From assembly GCA_905221605.1 (NCBI GenBank), contig CAJNDS010001112.1, forward strand, positions 2,544,972-2,608,971: 64,000 nt of DNA, given 5' to 3'. The position numbers and the translations under genes were made by a program. The DNA is from Symbiodinium natans (taxonomy: Eukaryota; Sar; Dinophyceae; Suessiales; Symbiodiniaceae). Below the pieces are notes generated by a model, which saw only the letters and a list, made by a program, of their open reading frames with translations, did no database searches and had not been told where the DNA came from. Positions 1-9,139 of this stretch are shown here, piece by piece (position 1 is the stretch's first letter; the number at the start of each line of letters is the position of its first letter).

Positions 1-35
1 TTGGGCGGGTTATTGTAGTATAAATCAAAAGGGAT

Positions 36-272
36 CTAGGGAATACTTGTAGTGATTATTCCGACCCCTATATTACCCAAAGTGGGTGCTTCAGTTGCCG
101 CCGGGTGCTTCGCTCCACGTGTGACTACAAAGACTCTCTCAAGGTCACCATAGGCAACTGCCAACGCGTACAAAAAGGCATGTTGCTTGCGACTGCTATA
201 CAGTAGGAAATGACGACGATGTTTTGTCAGCATTGCTTTTGCCAACTTCGACACAGCCACCGCAACCTTCAA
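36..272 (-). CDS. possible exon, unrecognised protein
   Basis: A 78-codon reading frame on the minus strand, starting MKVAVAVSKLAKAMLTKHRR. It is basic and hydrophobic near its start and has ordinary amino-acid use. The 3' part runs into AT-rich repeat-like sequence, so the true end is probably a splice site near the ATEAPTLG region. No family is recognised. It may be one exon of a gene extending outside the window, or chance. Confidence 0.3.
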   Translation of the reverse strand: MKVAVAVSKLAKAMLTKHRRHFLLYSSRKQHAFLYALAVAYGDLERVFVVTRGAKHPAATEAPTLGNIGVGIITTSIP

Positions 273-298
273 ACCTCAGTTCCGAAAGACCCTTGCTG

Positions 299-395
299 CA
301 TGGTCCCTTAGTATGGGCCCTGAAAAAGGCGCACCATATATACCCGTGATATATCCTATACAACCCAAGGGCCCATACTTAAGGGCCCATATGAC
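299..395. repeat. inverted-repeat element (GGTCCCTTAGTATGGGCCC ends)
   Basis: The left end GTCCCTTAGTATGGGCCC is mirrored by GGGCCCATACTTAAGGGCC at the right end. A related, longer copy lies at about 39668-39815. No coding content. Confidence 0.5.
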
Positions 396-439
396 CTCCC
401 TCAGAACCAAACCCTAGAAGCCCTCGACCCCAACCCTAG

Positions 440-528
440 GGCTCCAAGCACAGAAATAATAGCTGCCCTGGGGTCTAATGTCTGTAAAGAATACCTACTT
501 AGGGCTATTTGGAGCCTTAGGGCCAAGG
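440..528. repeat. F3 MITE-like element
   Basis: Left end GGGCTCCAAG, internal GTCTGTAAAGAATACCTACTT, right end TTTGGAGCCTTAGGG. Related copies lie near 17947-18012, 20902-20992, 24645-24730, 53120-53215 and 53917-53997 (opposite strand). Confidence 0.55.
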
Positions 529-529
529 A

Positions 530-883
530 AACCCTAAACCCCAAGCCCCAAGCCCCAAACCCCAAACCCCAAACCCCCAAAACCCTAAACCCTAAACCCT
601 AAACCCTAAACCCTAAACCCTAAACCCTAAACCCTAAACCTCAGTTCCTTTGCCGCAGGTGCCCCGGGCCGCCGGCGCGAGGCGGCCCCAGCGCAGGATG
701 CCGACACCGCAATGGCCCGGGGCGGGCGGAGGGGCAGGGTTTAGGGTTTAGGGTTTAGGGTTTAGGGTTTAGGGTTTAGGGTTTAGGGTTTTGGGCTTTT
801 GGGCTTTTGGGCTTTTGGGCTTTTAGGGTTTTAGGGTTTAGGGTATAAGGTTTAGGGTTTAGGGTTTATGAAGGACGACCAAG
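530..883. repeat. two convergent telomere-like arrays around a GC-rich island
   Basis: CCCTAAA units fill about 530-639 and TTTAGGG units about 738-883, so the repeats face each other. The GC-rich stretch between (about 655-735) is open in several frames, one reading REAAPAQDADTAMARG, and could be a small exon with the arrays as its introns. That coding call is weak. Confidence 0.7.
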
Positions 884-1088
884 ATCCAAGACCCGACCCT
901 AAACCCTAAATCTTGCTTTGGCAGGGTATCCCAGAGGGTTCATATGAAGCAGGGTACATATCTCGGTTTCTGGTGAGTGTGTATAAGGTTCCTTTTTAAT
1001 ATTGGTGAGTGCATATACCTGGTGTCCCTTTGGGGGTACAAGAAATATATACCCTACCTCATATACACATGCAGTATATACTTGCGCT

Positions 1089-1196
1089 TTCTTAGTAGCT
1101 GAGTGAGCACACTTTACACTTTTTGGGATACTACAATCCCCTAAAGAACTAAACGTGCACACTTTTTCGGGGGCTTATGAACTTAGCAACTAAGCT
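1089..1196. repeat. F8 MITE-like element
   Basis: Left end CTTAGTAGCTGAGTGAGCAC, right end GCAACTAAGCTT, with a central TACACTTTTTGGGATACTA core. Copies recur at 5867-5969, 53797-53880 and 54838-54941. From about 900 to 1500 there is no convincing gene, only this element and short telomere-like runs. Confidence 0.6.
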
Positions 1197-1916
1197 TTAA
1201 AGGGGGCTCCTATATAGCAGCTTTAGGGCCCACATACATTCTATATAGGTACATGGACCCCAGGCTTACATTAGATTTTCGTGCGTGGGCACCAGGTTCG
1301 TTGTTTATTGCAGCCCGCAGGCGACGGAAGACACGCAAATGGGCCCAGCGGAGCAGCATCTTGGGCAGATTGTTAGGGGTGTCGGGTTTAGGGGTTTAGA
1401 GTTTAGGGTTTAGGGGTTTAGGGTTTAGGGCATCTTTGACATCTGGGCCACCCCTCCCCCCCCCCCCCACCCGCCCACGCGTTAATCAAGAGGACCGGAA
1501 GCCTTACAAAACCCTAAGCCCGAAACCCTAGACTCTAAACATGCATAAATCCCAGCCCTGCGGCTTTAAAACTAATCTCTGCGACTCACAGCTGATTTCC
1601 CGGAAAACTTGAACCTTGAACAAGCCTTTCGCTGGAAAGCTGAGCACTGAAGCCTTCAAACCTGAAGCGCATGGGGCAGCAGGGTTTAGGGTTCAGCCTT
1701 CAACCCTAAACCCCATAGGGCTGCAGGGTTAATAGATGCTTTGAGGGCTGAGTGGGTTCGGGTATGAACCTGCCAGCCTAGTCCCTGACCACCTCTTACA
1801 CCCTAAACCCTAAACCCGCCCTTCTCGAGCCAACCACTTCTTCCTTTCTTGAGACATATGTCATGGACCGTTTGCGTCCTGCAGAGTGGCTGCAAGGCTG
1901 CTAGGCAGGTGGCAAA

Positions 1917-2020
1917 AAACCCTGAACCCTAAACCCTAAGCCCGAAGCCTAAACCCTAAACCCTAAACCCTAAAACCCTAAACCCTAAACCCTAAACCCT
2001 AAACCCTAAACCTAAACCCT
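1917..2020 (-). repeat. telomere-like array (CCCTAAA)
   Basis: About 14 units, slightly degenerate at the left, ending in a poly-C run at about 2018-2035. Confidence 0.9.
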
Positions 2021-2040
2021 CTCCCCCCCCCCCCCGAATG

Positions 2041-2103
2041 ATTCTCAGCTCATGCTCTGAGGCTGATGGAGGAGGATGCGGCTCAAAAGCACCTCATGGT
2101 TGG
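2041..2103 (+). CDS. possible small exon, unrecognised
   Basis: An open stretch between two telomere-like arrays reads SAHALRLMEEDAAQKHLMV, with natural amino-acid use. It is too short to assign. If real, both flanking introns are telomere-like repeats. Confidence 0.35.
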
Positions 2104-2125
2104 GCTTTGGGGGTTTTATGGGGCG

Positions 2126-2260
2126 TAGGGTTTAGGGTTCAGGGTTTAGGGTTTAGGGTTTAGGGTTTGGGGTGTAGGGTTTAGGGTTTAGGGTTTCGGG
2201 TTTGGGGTTTGGGGTTTGAGGTTTTTCCCTTGGGGTTTGGGGTTTTGTGCGGCTTGGGGT
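2126..2260 (+). repeat. telomere-like array (TTTAGGG, grading to TTTGGGG)
   Basis: TTTAGGG units at about 2126-2200 grade into TTTGGGG variants, then into the minus-strand exon described next. Confidence 0.85.
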
Positions 2261-2270
2261 TTCGTGGGCT

Positions 2271-2503
2271 TGGGCTCGCAGCATGTTCTGCGACTTCTGC
2301 GCATACTTCTCCGTGCGTCTTACCAGCCAGAGAGGGTGACCCGAAAACTTCGTGATCTTAACCTCATAAACCTTGGCAGCCCAGTGGTACCCTTTTCCCT
2401 TTTGTTGGTTCAAGGTTCCCTTATAAAGTAACCAACCCAAACGGGTGCCCTGATTATAAATGTGGTTACTGGGCTGCCAAGAAACTTCCTCTAATGTAGT
2501 GTT
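2271..2503 (-). CDS. two-exon gene fragment interrupted by an F1 introner
   Basis: On the minus strand an exon at 2486-2503 (NTTLEE) and one at about 2271-2371 (VYEVKITKFSGHPLWLVRRT and onward to about NMLRAQAHE) join in frame when 2372-2485 is removed. The removed segment starts with GTTT and ends in CCAAG; the next exon starts with the second GTTT copy. The product is a basic, hydrophilic peptide of unknown family. The 3' end is unclear because the sequence grades into a telomere-like array. The in-frame join is strong evidence for coding. Confidence 0.55.
2372..2481 (-). mobile_element. F1 element acting as an intron
   Basis: Terminal inverted repeats CTTGGCAGCCCAGT and ACTGGGCTGCCAAG, flanked by a perfect 4-bp duplication AAAC (2368-2371 and 2482-2485; GTTT on the coding strand). 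The duplication supplies the GT donor and the element end supplies the AG acceptor. Confidence 0.75.
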
Positions 2504-2507
2504 CTTA

Positions 2508-2787
2508 AGGGTTTAGGGTTTAGGGTTTAGGGTTTAGGGTTTAGGGTTTAGGGTTCTCAAGGGAGGGGGGGTTCATGGGGGGCTGGGTACCTAGGGAACC
2601 TGAGGGCAGCTTCGGGAGCCCTAGGGAGTAGTGGGGAGTATTGTAGGGAACCTTGAGTCGCAGACCCCCCTTGAACCCCCCCTCCCTTGAGAACCCTAAA
2701 CCCTAAACCCTAAACCCTAAACCCTAAACCCTAAATCCTAAACCCTAAACCCTAAACCCTAAACCCTAAACCCTAAACCCTAAACTC
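2508..2787. repeat. large inverted repeat (F21) whose arms are telomere-like arrays
   Basis: TTTAGGG units (about 2508-2551) run into GGTTCTCAAGGGAGGGGGG. After about 110 bp of unique sequence the mirror image TTGAACCCCCCCTCCCTTGAG runs into CCCTAAA units (about 2693-2787). A second F21 copy, lacking the right-hand telomere-like arm, is at 32042-32172. Confidence 0.75.
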
Positions 2788-2802
2788 ACGGGTTTGAGAC
2801 TA

Positions 2803-3091
2803 CGATTCCGCCAGAGATGCCTTGAGCAAGGAAGACGTGGCCTTCGAAGCCCTGCTGGAGAAGCGTGTGCACCAGGACTACGACAAGGACGGAGGTGTAG
2901 GGTTTAGTGTTTAGGGTTTAGGGTTTAGGGTTTAGTGTTTAGGGTTTAGGGTTTAGGGTTCAGGGCAACTTGGCTTTGGTCGACAGGTTCCTCGGCCGGC
3001 AGGAAGGGTGAATGGACCGCACGTCATCTATTTCTGGTCATCGTCGCAAGACTCTGGCAAAGTCCTTCCGCGCAAGGTGCGCAAGACCTGA
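2803..3091 (+). CDS. two exons and C-terminus of an unrecognised protein; intron is telomere-like repeat
   Basis: Exon about 2803-2894 reads SARDALSKEDVAFEALLEKR then VHQDYDKDG. Removing 2895-2963 (GT...AG, entirely degenerate TTTAGGG units) continues in frame as GQLGFGRQVPRPAGRVNG, then PHVIYFWSSSQDSGKV, and stops at 3089-3091. The acceptor is AG|G. DYDKDG resembles the start of an EF-hand loop, but the rest does not follow that motif, so no function is assigned. Confidence 0.5.
2895..2963 (+). repeat. telomere-like array forming a whole intron
   Basis: About ten TTTAGGG-type units (two with TTTAGTG) bounded by GTGTAGGG and TTCAG. The flanking exons join in frame. Confidence 0.55.
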
Positions 3092-3188
3092 ACGAAGCCG
3101 TCTGTACGCATGTTATGTCTGATTCCCGACAAGAAGAGAGAGAGAGAGAGAGCTAAGCACCCACCACGTGCAGGCACACCCGTGCCCA

Positions 3189-3210
3189 CACGCACACACA
3201 CACACACACA

Positions 3211-3298
<88 letters not shown>

Positions 3299-3315
3299 CA
3301 CGCACACGCACACAC
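3189..3315. repeat. (CA)n / (CACG)n microsatellite
   Basis: CA dinucleotides flank about 24 CACG-type tetranucleotides. Every long open frame across it, on either strand, is low-complexity and is not called as a gene. Confidence 0.95.
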
Positions 3316-3674
3316 AAAATTCTGGTTTTTGGTTTACTGTAGCGAGTGCCAGCAATCTGATAGTTTCCAGTACTGAAGGTAGAAGAACGAAAAGCCAAGA
3401 GGAAGTGGATGTGGATGATGTAGAACAGAATCGAATGCATGGAATGTGTTGTGCATTTCCGTAGGTGTTGTGGATGGATCGCTAGTGTTATGGTTGTTGG
3501 TGGTGTGCCGCTATAAGGTGGCTGTAGAAGCTTTTTGTCCGTTGCCCGAGGCTTTGCTTCCGGCTGTTCCTTCCGTTGCTTTGCGAACTGCAGCTTAAGT
3601 TAAGCTTCCAAAGGCATCGCGGGCAAAAGCTGCGGAGAAAGCTATGACGTTTCTCCAGTGTACCTTATACAGTA

Positions 3675-3784
3675 CCCAAAGAATCCTAAGTACCTATATG
3701 GGGGACACTCACCTTAACCATAGTCGTCATTCCTATTACAGAAACCCCTACTTTGTACTATGTAGGTACTTAGGACCCTTTGGG
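3675..3784. mobile_element. F2 MITE-like element
   Basis: 110 bp with inverted ends CCCAAAGAATCCTAAGTACC and GGTACTTAGGACCCTTTGGG, flanked by GTAC on both sides (3672-3675 and 3785-3788). Near-identical copies are at 18922-19030, 21092-21201 (inverted), 28942-29052 and 44285-44394. Confidence 0.75.
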
Positions 3785-4055
3785 GTACACATATAGGTTT
3801 AGCTTTACACATATCCAAATTACGTCACATACGGGCCTTGACTGAGCTCCACCTCAGAAGGAGAGTCCTTCTACGCTCCGTATACAGCTAATTTATTCTG
3901 GGGCCCTCTCCCACACACATACACGTATACACATTAAAACCCAAAGTATATATATATATGTATATATGTATATATCTATAGGCATATGTATAGTATACGC
4001 AGCATGTGCATATGCATTATGCATGTACATGTTTTTTTTGTGTGTGGCTTGTCAG

Positions 4056-4211
4056 GCTGCCGTTTCGGTTGCAGATGTGTGCAGGAGAACATGCGTCTTT
4101 TGCGTGACGTCGACAAGTCTTTGCGATTCTCTGCTTCTGGTGCAGAAATATGCTTGTGAGTGCCAGCCTCTGAAGGATTTCGGAGACGACTTTGATGATG
4201 ATGACGTGTGA
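4056..4211 (+). CDS. possible last exon with acidic C-terminus
   Basis: After a TTGTCAG acceptor-like site the frame reads AAVSVADVCRRTCVFCVTST and ends CQPLKDFGDDFDDDDV then stop. Acidic tails are common at genuine C-termini, but no family is recognised and a minus-strand frame also stays open here. Confidence 0.3.
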   Translation, partial: AAVSVADVCRRTCVFCVTSTSLCDSLLLVQKYACECQPLKDFGDDFDDDDV

Positions 4212-5183
4212 GGAGCGATCAGTGTCATGTTAGTAAGCGGCCGTGCCCAGTGAGAGGCTTGATGCTCATTAGCAGAGTTGCAGGCGGACACCGCGAGTCG
4301 CTGCACGGGGTTGGGTGATTGCAAGAGCAATGCACTCTCTCCCAGACTGTGACAAGAGCGCCCTCGTTTGTGCCGCACACAGAACCTAGCATGTATCTGT
4401 CAGACGAAAGTGTCAAGAAGCGTGCTTTTGCACGGCCGACTGAATGTCACAAGCAGCACCACCCGCAGGAAAAAAAGGTGACATCTTTGCAGCCGAGCAG
4501 CTTGCAGTTCCTGATTCTGATTGCCGAGTGACAGACGCCTAGGATGTGGATTCAGTTTGTGAGACAATTGCATGGGCCTGAGTATGCTGGCACCAGTAGC
4601 TGCTCGGTTTCCAGAGATGTAAACTTGACGGCCGTCGCTCGTGAGACTTCTGCCAAGGCTGCTGAGCACAATAATTTAACTTGGTAGGGAGAACCCCATT
4701 GCAACCCAGGCGATTGAATTCAAGTTTGTATAGAGGCCACCAAGCCGCTTTGCGCATCTGCACCTGCTAAGGAGCGCTTTGGCACCGACGTTCTTCAAGG
4801 CCCTATTTGATTCTCTCCGCGGGCTTCTGCAACGTGGTGTTGGGGACATTCAGGTAGGCTGTAGGGATAGTAGCTGCGTGGTTTCCACAAGCTGGCGGTC
4901 CTTGTGTCCACAGCCTTTGAAGCAGACGAACCCATCACAGTGGCGGTGGTACTAGTACTTGCTTAAGAACCCCCCCGAAAAAATGAAAAATGTTCTTCCT
5001 TGTAAGGGAAATATAGGGATTCTTATTTTTGATTCTTTCAGGGTTTGGGGTTTAGGGTTTTTAAGGAAATAGTAAGGTGTGGGCGCCCACAAGTCCAAGA
5101 GCCTAGGTAAAGAGTACACGTTGGGCGGGGAAGCAAACCTGGGTGGAAAACCCAGCTTCGACCTCTTCTTCTTTAAAAAAAGA
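4212..5183. other. no gene recognised; contains an F10-like element
   Basis: 4212-4940 is unique sequence without a convincing exon. At about 4951-5083 the pair CTTGCTTAAGAACCCCC and GGGTTTTTAAGG with the internal CCTTGTAAGGGAAATA core resembles F10. Confidence 0.4.
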
Positions 5184-5185
5184 GT

Positions 5186-5395
5186 TTAGGGTTTAGGGTT
5201 TAGGGTTAGGGTTTAGGGTTTAGGGTACAAAAGAGTTCGAACCTGGGTTCAACCCAGCTTCGAATTGCAGAGATGCTTAGACCTTCAGCGCTTTGATAAG
5301 CCCGAAGCCTGAAACCCTAAACCCTAAACCCTAAACCCTAAAACCTAAACCCCAAACCCCAAACCCTAAACCCTAAACCCTAAACCCTAAAACAG
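5186..5395. repeat. two convergent telomere-like arrays
   Basis: TTTAGGG units at 5186-5226 and CCCTAAA units at about 5308-5395 face each other across about 80 bp of unique sequence in which AACCTGGGTTCAACCCAGCTT forms a short palindrome. Confidence 0.85.
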
Positions 5396-5511
5396 AACAT
5401 GTGCCACGATGAGCTTGGACTTGCTCGCGAGGTGGTCCGGTTACAGGGCGGTGGCTGAAAATTGCAGCCTGCGACAAAGCTGAGGTGCCTGATGCAGTGG
5501 TAGCCCAGGGG

Positions 5512-5812
5512 TACCCTTTACCCTAAACCCTAAACCCTAAACCCTAATCCCTAAACCCTAAACCCTTTTCATTGGTTCTAGGTTCTAGGGTTCTATAGGG
5601 TTCTAGGGTTCGGTTCTAGGGTGCTAGGGTTCTATAGGGTTCTATATAGGGTTCGGTTCTAGGGTTCTAGGGTTCTGGGGTTCTAGGGTTCTAGGGTTCT
5701 AGGGTTCTAGGGTTCTAGGGTTCTAGGGGTTAGGGTTTAGGGTTTAGGGTTTCTCTTATGAAGTGACTCACCCGAAAAAGGGGTACCATGTAAGATGGTT
5801 ACTGGGCTACCA
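5512..5812. mobile_element. F1 element split by telomere-like and TTCTAGGG arrays
   Basis: Left end GTGGTAGCCCAGGGGTACCC and right end GGGGTACC...GGTTACTGGGCTACCAG are both recognisable F1 sequence. CCCTAAA units (5520-5567), then a (TTCTAGGG)n array (5576-5730), then TTTAGGG units sit between them. The element is about three times the usual length because of these internal arrays. Confidence 0.65.
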
Positions 5813-5866
5813 GGAAACCCATGCAGTCGATGGCACGAGACGGGGTGTCTGCACAGCCTTCACTTA

Positions 5867-5969
5867 GAAGCTGACTGTGTGCGCTTGACACTTTTGGGAT
5901 ACTAGAAACTCCCCCTTTGCGAACTGAAAGTGTGCACTTGTTGGGGGCTTATGAACTCAGCAACTAAGT
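5867..5969. repeat. F8 MITE-like element
   Basis: Left CACTTAGAAGCTGACTGTG, right CTCAGCAACTAAG, same core as at 1089. 5970-6266 has no recognised gene; it holds an F21-like fragment with a poly-C run at about 6030. Confidence 0.5.
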
Positions 5970-6266
5970 TCACCGTTACTCCTATATCAACCTCCCTAAG
6001 CTTCCCAAAGGTCCCCTCAATGCCTACCCCCCCCCCCCCCTGCCCCGTCGGAACCTCCTTCCCTTCAGAACCCTATAATTAAAGGTCCAATGGCCCCTAA
6101 GTTGCGATATCTAGAGCCCAGATGTCTTCCATTCACATATATGAACCCTTTCAGGACCTTGAGGATACCTCACTGCGTCTAGTTGTCTGGTGCAGGTCCT
6201 CCGCCACGCCCTTCAGGGCGTGACGTGGCCTTCTGACGGGAAAGCCTGGGTCTTGTCTTGCTTCAG

Positions 6267-6375
6267 AGCTTCCCAGATCTTCCAAAACCCCTTAATTAAG
6301 GAATATACCCAAATTTGTACTAAGGATCCTTATAATATGAATTAGGGCATATTCCTAAAATAAGGGGTTTTGGGA
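6267..6375. mobile_element. F13 inverted-repeat element
   Basis: Ends CCCAGATCTTCCAAAACCCC and GGGGTTTTGGGAGATCTGGG. The interior is AT-rich with TTAATTAAGGAATATACC. A relative with GAGCCC ends is at 62391-62506. Confidence 0.7.
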
Positions 6376-6671
6376 GATCTGGGTTCATGTTGGAGCAGCT
6401 TGCTTGCATCTGCGTGATCACAAGCAGGGTTTCTTAAAGGATTGGGCTGGCTTGCTCATGCGTGTGGCTCATTACTTCAGCCACTTAAGTATGCGCCGAA
6501 ACTCTGTGAAGGTCTAGAGACTAGAATGACTAGAATACTGGGTGTATGCGATCTGGGACCCTGGAGAATCCAGCTTTCTGACTGATCGGGTGTCATGACT
6601 TTATGCAGGGCAGATGATTTGCAAGGGTAAGTTCGGATTCACGAAGGTCTGTAGCCTTATTCTAGCCTTCA

Positions 6672-6906
6672 GGTATGCACAGGCAAGATCCGGCAGTGGG
6701 TGCTGGCTGCGAGCTGCTAGGTCTTGGAGATTGGCGCATACTGCGGATACTCTGCAATGAGGCCGCTTGCCGCACCCCCGAGAAGTCCTCCGTTCTTCCT
6801 TGTTTTGGAGGGATGCCCTCCCTCCTCAGCGAAGGTAGAGAGTACCTGCAAATCAGGGCTCGCGGCCGTCACGGCAGGGCCAGCACTATGTTTGTTCCCT
6901 GTTCCC
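6672..6906 (+). pseudogene. catechol O-methyltransferase-like exon with in-frame stop
   Basis: After a TTCAG acceptor the frame reads CTGKIRQWVLAASC, then TAG, then VLEIGAYCGYSAMRPLAAPP. The second block matches motif I (S-adenosylmethionine binding) of small-molecule catechol O-methyltransferases, whose usual form is VLELGxYCGYSA; a GKI...V segment normally lies about 13-15 residues upstream, as here. The TAG between them means either a broken copy or a new acceptor (CTAG|GTC). Downstream the similarity appears to drift between frames, which favours decay. The frame closes at about 6906 beside a telomere-like run. Confidence 0.5.
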
Positions 6907-7033
6907 TAAACCCCAAACCCTAAACCCCAAACCCCTAAGCCCTGAACCAATTCAACTCGCAGGATGTGCCAGGCGGGGCCCTCGGATCTTGCCTTCCGAG
7001 TTCAGAATCTCAGTTAGGGTTGAGGGTTGAGGG

Positions 7034-7096
7034 TTGTAGGGTTTAGGGTTTAGGGTTTAGGGTTTATAGGTTTTAGGGTTTAGGGTTTAGGGTGTT
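7034..7096 (+). repeat. telomere-like array (TTTAGGG)
   Basis: About 8 degenerate units with TTGAGGG variants upstream. Confidence 0.85.
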
Positions 7097-7283
7097 TCGC
7101 AAAGATTTCATCGGGAAGGAAGGAACCTCAGGGACCAATGGCTGTCCCTCAAGTCTTCAGTGGCATGTGAAGCTAGACGGTGTGTGCGCGCACACGAGGT
7201 GCAGGTGCGACGTATGTCGTGCTCAGTGTGCTTGGGCAGGGGAGCCCTTCATCTCCTACAGTCTCCCTTGCCAAGCGCAATAA
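7092..7283 (+). CDS. possible terminal exon, Cys-rich
   Basis: The frame reads FRKDFIGKEGTSGTNGCPSS and later CRCDVCRAQCAWAGEP before stopping. It follows directly from a telomere-like array. Six cysteines fall in the second half. No family recognised. Confidence 0.4.
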   Translation: MFRKDFIGKEGTSGTNGCPSSLQWHVKLDGVCAHTRCRCDVCRAQCAWAGEPFISYSLPCQAQ

Positions 7284-7313
7284 GCTTCTGGCACAGGCAT
7301 GCAAACCCAAACC

Positions 7314-7440
7314 CTATACCCTATGAACCCTGAACCCTGAACCCTGAACCCTAAACCCTAAACCCTAAACCCTAAACCCTAAACCCTAAACCCTAAACCC
7401 TAAACCCTAAACCCAAACCCTATACCCTATAAACCCTGAA
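7314..7440 (-). repeat. telomere-like array (CCCTAAA)
   Basis: About 17 units, with CCCTGAA and CCCTATA variants at the edges. Confidence 0.9.
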
Positions 7441-7441
7441 C

Positions 7442-7641
7442 CCGAGGCTGTGCCAGACAACGTGACGGCAGGCGCCCGAGCTCGTCCTGCGTCCCAGGGT
7501 TTCGAAACAACTGCGAAAGCGCGATTAGCACTTGGGGGGCCTGGGCAAAAGGGGGCGGGGGTTGTTCGTATTTGTTCTCCAAAGCGACGCTGGGAAGCAA
7601 AGAAGAATCGTATTCATCTGGGCTCCTTTACCCCCCTATAA
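7442..7641 (+). CDS. possible exon, unrecognised
   Basis: Directly after the array the frame reads EAVPDNVTAGARARPASQGF, continues basic and stops near 7641. No family recognised; the last 20 codons may be intron. Confidence 0.35.
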
Positions 7642-7687
7642 ACCCTAAAATGGGGGCTACCATACCTTCTACTATTATAGCTCCTAT

Positions 7688-7750
7688 TACCCTAAACCCT
7701 AAACCCTAAACCCTAAACCCTAAACCCTAAACCCTAAACCCTAAACCCTC
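7688..7750 (-). repeat. telomere-like array (CCCTAAA)
   Basis: Nine near-perfect units leading straight into the next exon. Confidence 0.92.
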
Positions 7751-7830
7751 TACGAATCAACGCCAAGGTCACTTCGCTGGAGAACGAGCCAGTCCATGCC
7801 GTTGTGGCTCGGGGGCCCCAGCCACGAGGT
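7751..7830 (+). CDS. probable exon, unrecognised
   Basis: The frame LRINAKVTSLENEPVHAVVA continues RGPQPRGF and then enters T/G-rich telomere-like sequence (about 7845-7990). Composition is that of a normal exon; no family recognised. Confidence 0.45.
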
Positions 7831-8043
7831 TTTCGGGCTAATTTTTGTTTGGGTTATTGCGGGTCTAGGGTTTTTTTCGGGCCATTTGTTGGGTTATTGA
7901 GGGTTTTGGGTTTTCGGGCTTTTTTGCGGCTTTAGGGTTTTCGGGTTATTTGTTTGGGTTATTGGGGGTTTAGGGTTGGGCTTTAAGGGAGTTTAGGGTT
8001 TGGGGTTTTAATATAAAGGAGGGCTTGGCGCTTTTAGGGGCAA

Positions 8044-8790
8044 TTAGGGTTTGGGGCTTGTCTAGGTTTTGGGGCTTAGGGTCCTTAGAGTTTAAGGCCC
8101 AAGGCAGCCCAATGCCCCCTGTTTGAGGAGCATAATGCCTACTCAGGTTCTGTTCCCGAATTCCGGGCTCAATTGGGTTGTCTGTCAGTGGGTAGGGTTG
8201 TTTGTGAGTGGGTAGGGCAAGGCAGCGGCAGGAAACTGGTGACCAGTTCTCTCGATGACGGTCGTTCGGGGGGTGTCTCTTAGAAATCGGTGCCTGAATC
8301 AGGGAACAGCAAGAGGGGCCATAGTTTAGAGACCCTCCCACATGTGCATGCAGGATGATTTCCTGCACAGGCCGCGTAGTAACACGTAGGAACATTCCAC
8401 TTGCGCTTTGAAGCGTTGTATAGTACGTCATGCTCCTCTGACCTGGACATTTCAAAACCCAAAGCCCAGAACCAGATAAACCCTAAACTGCTTCATGTTG
8501 AGGCGATGACAATGCTGGCCCTTGCGGGCCTATCCGAGCGAGTACAGGCCATGAGCGAAGGATGTTTTGCCAGCCCTGACCTGGCTATCCTAGCTTCCTC
8601 GCCTTTCGTGACCACGCCCCCCCGAATTCTAGGGCTCTTTGCCATGACTCTAATATTGACCATTCATGACAGGCATGGCCGGAAATCTTCTGACGTAGGC
8701 AGTCTTCGCATCGCCAGCAATCCGATCGAATTTCAAAGCCGTGGAAACAGCCACCAAAGATGCAGCAGAGGTGAAAACGTCGGAAACCCT
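8044..8790. other. region with conflicting open frames on both strands
   Basis: On minus, 8044-8455 is open (TYYTTLQSASGMFLRVTTRP and on) and 8280-8448 is open in another frame, starting MSRSEEHDVLYNASKRKW. On plus, 8480-8790 is open and reads HVEAMTMLALAGLSERVQAM. At least one is probably an exon; the plus frame beyond 8480 looks most natural. The strand cannot be decided from the sequence alone. Confidence 0.3.
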
Positions 8791-9008
8791 GGGGGCTTAG
8801 GGTTTAGGGTTTAGGGTTTAGGGTTGGGGCTTCAAAGGGTTCAGGGATTAGGGTGCCACACCAATACAGACCCTCAACATCCCAGTGTCGATTTCATGCG
8901 CCCTGAACGCTGACTTAGTTGTAGAGTAGGTAGCCTTTAACCTTTTCGGGGTAATATAACCCCCTTATAATCCCAAAGGTTAACCTTTAGTTCCCCCAGC
9001 CTACTGGA

Positions 9009-9132
9009 CAACCCTAAACCCTAAACCCTAAACCCTAAACCCTAAACCCTAAACCCTAAACCCTAAACCCTAAACCCTAAACCCTATAAACCCTAAACCC
9101 TATAACCCTATAACCCTATAAACCCTAAACCT
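9009..9132 (-). repeat. telomere-like array (CCCTAAA with CCCTATAA variants)
   Basis: About 17 units. The right end shifts to a CCCTATAA period, as in the larger array at 58567-58735. Confidence 0.92.
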
Positions 9133-9139
9133 GAAGGTT

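Noticed and set aside
2803-2894. EF-hand calcium-binding protein
   Set aside because: DYDKDG matches the first half of an EF loop, but the residues after the intron lack the required Asp/Glu pattern.
3028-3464. Several open frames of 80-98 codons on both strands
   Set aside because: All run through the CA/CACG microsatellite and encode only repeated Ala-Cys-Val-Arg or Thr-His-Ala-Arg; low-complexity artefacts.
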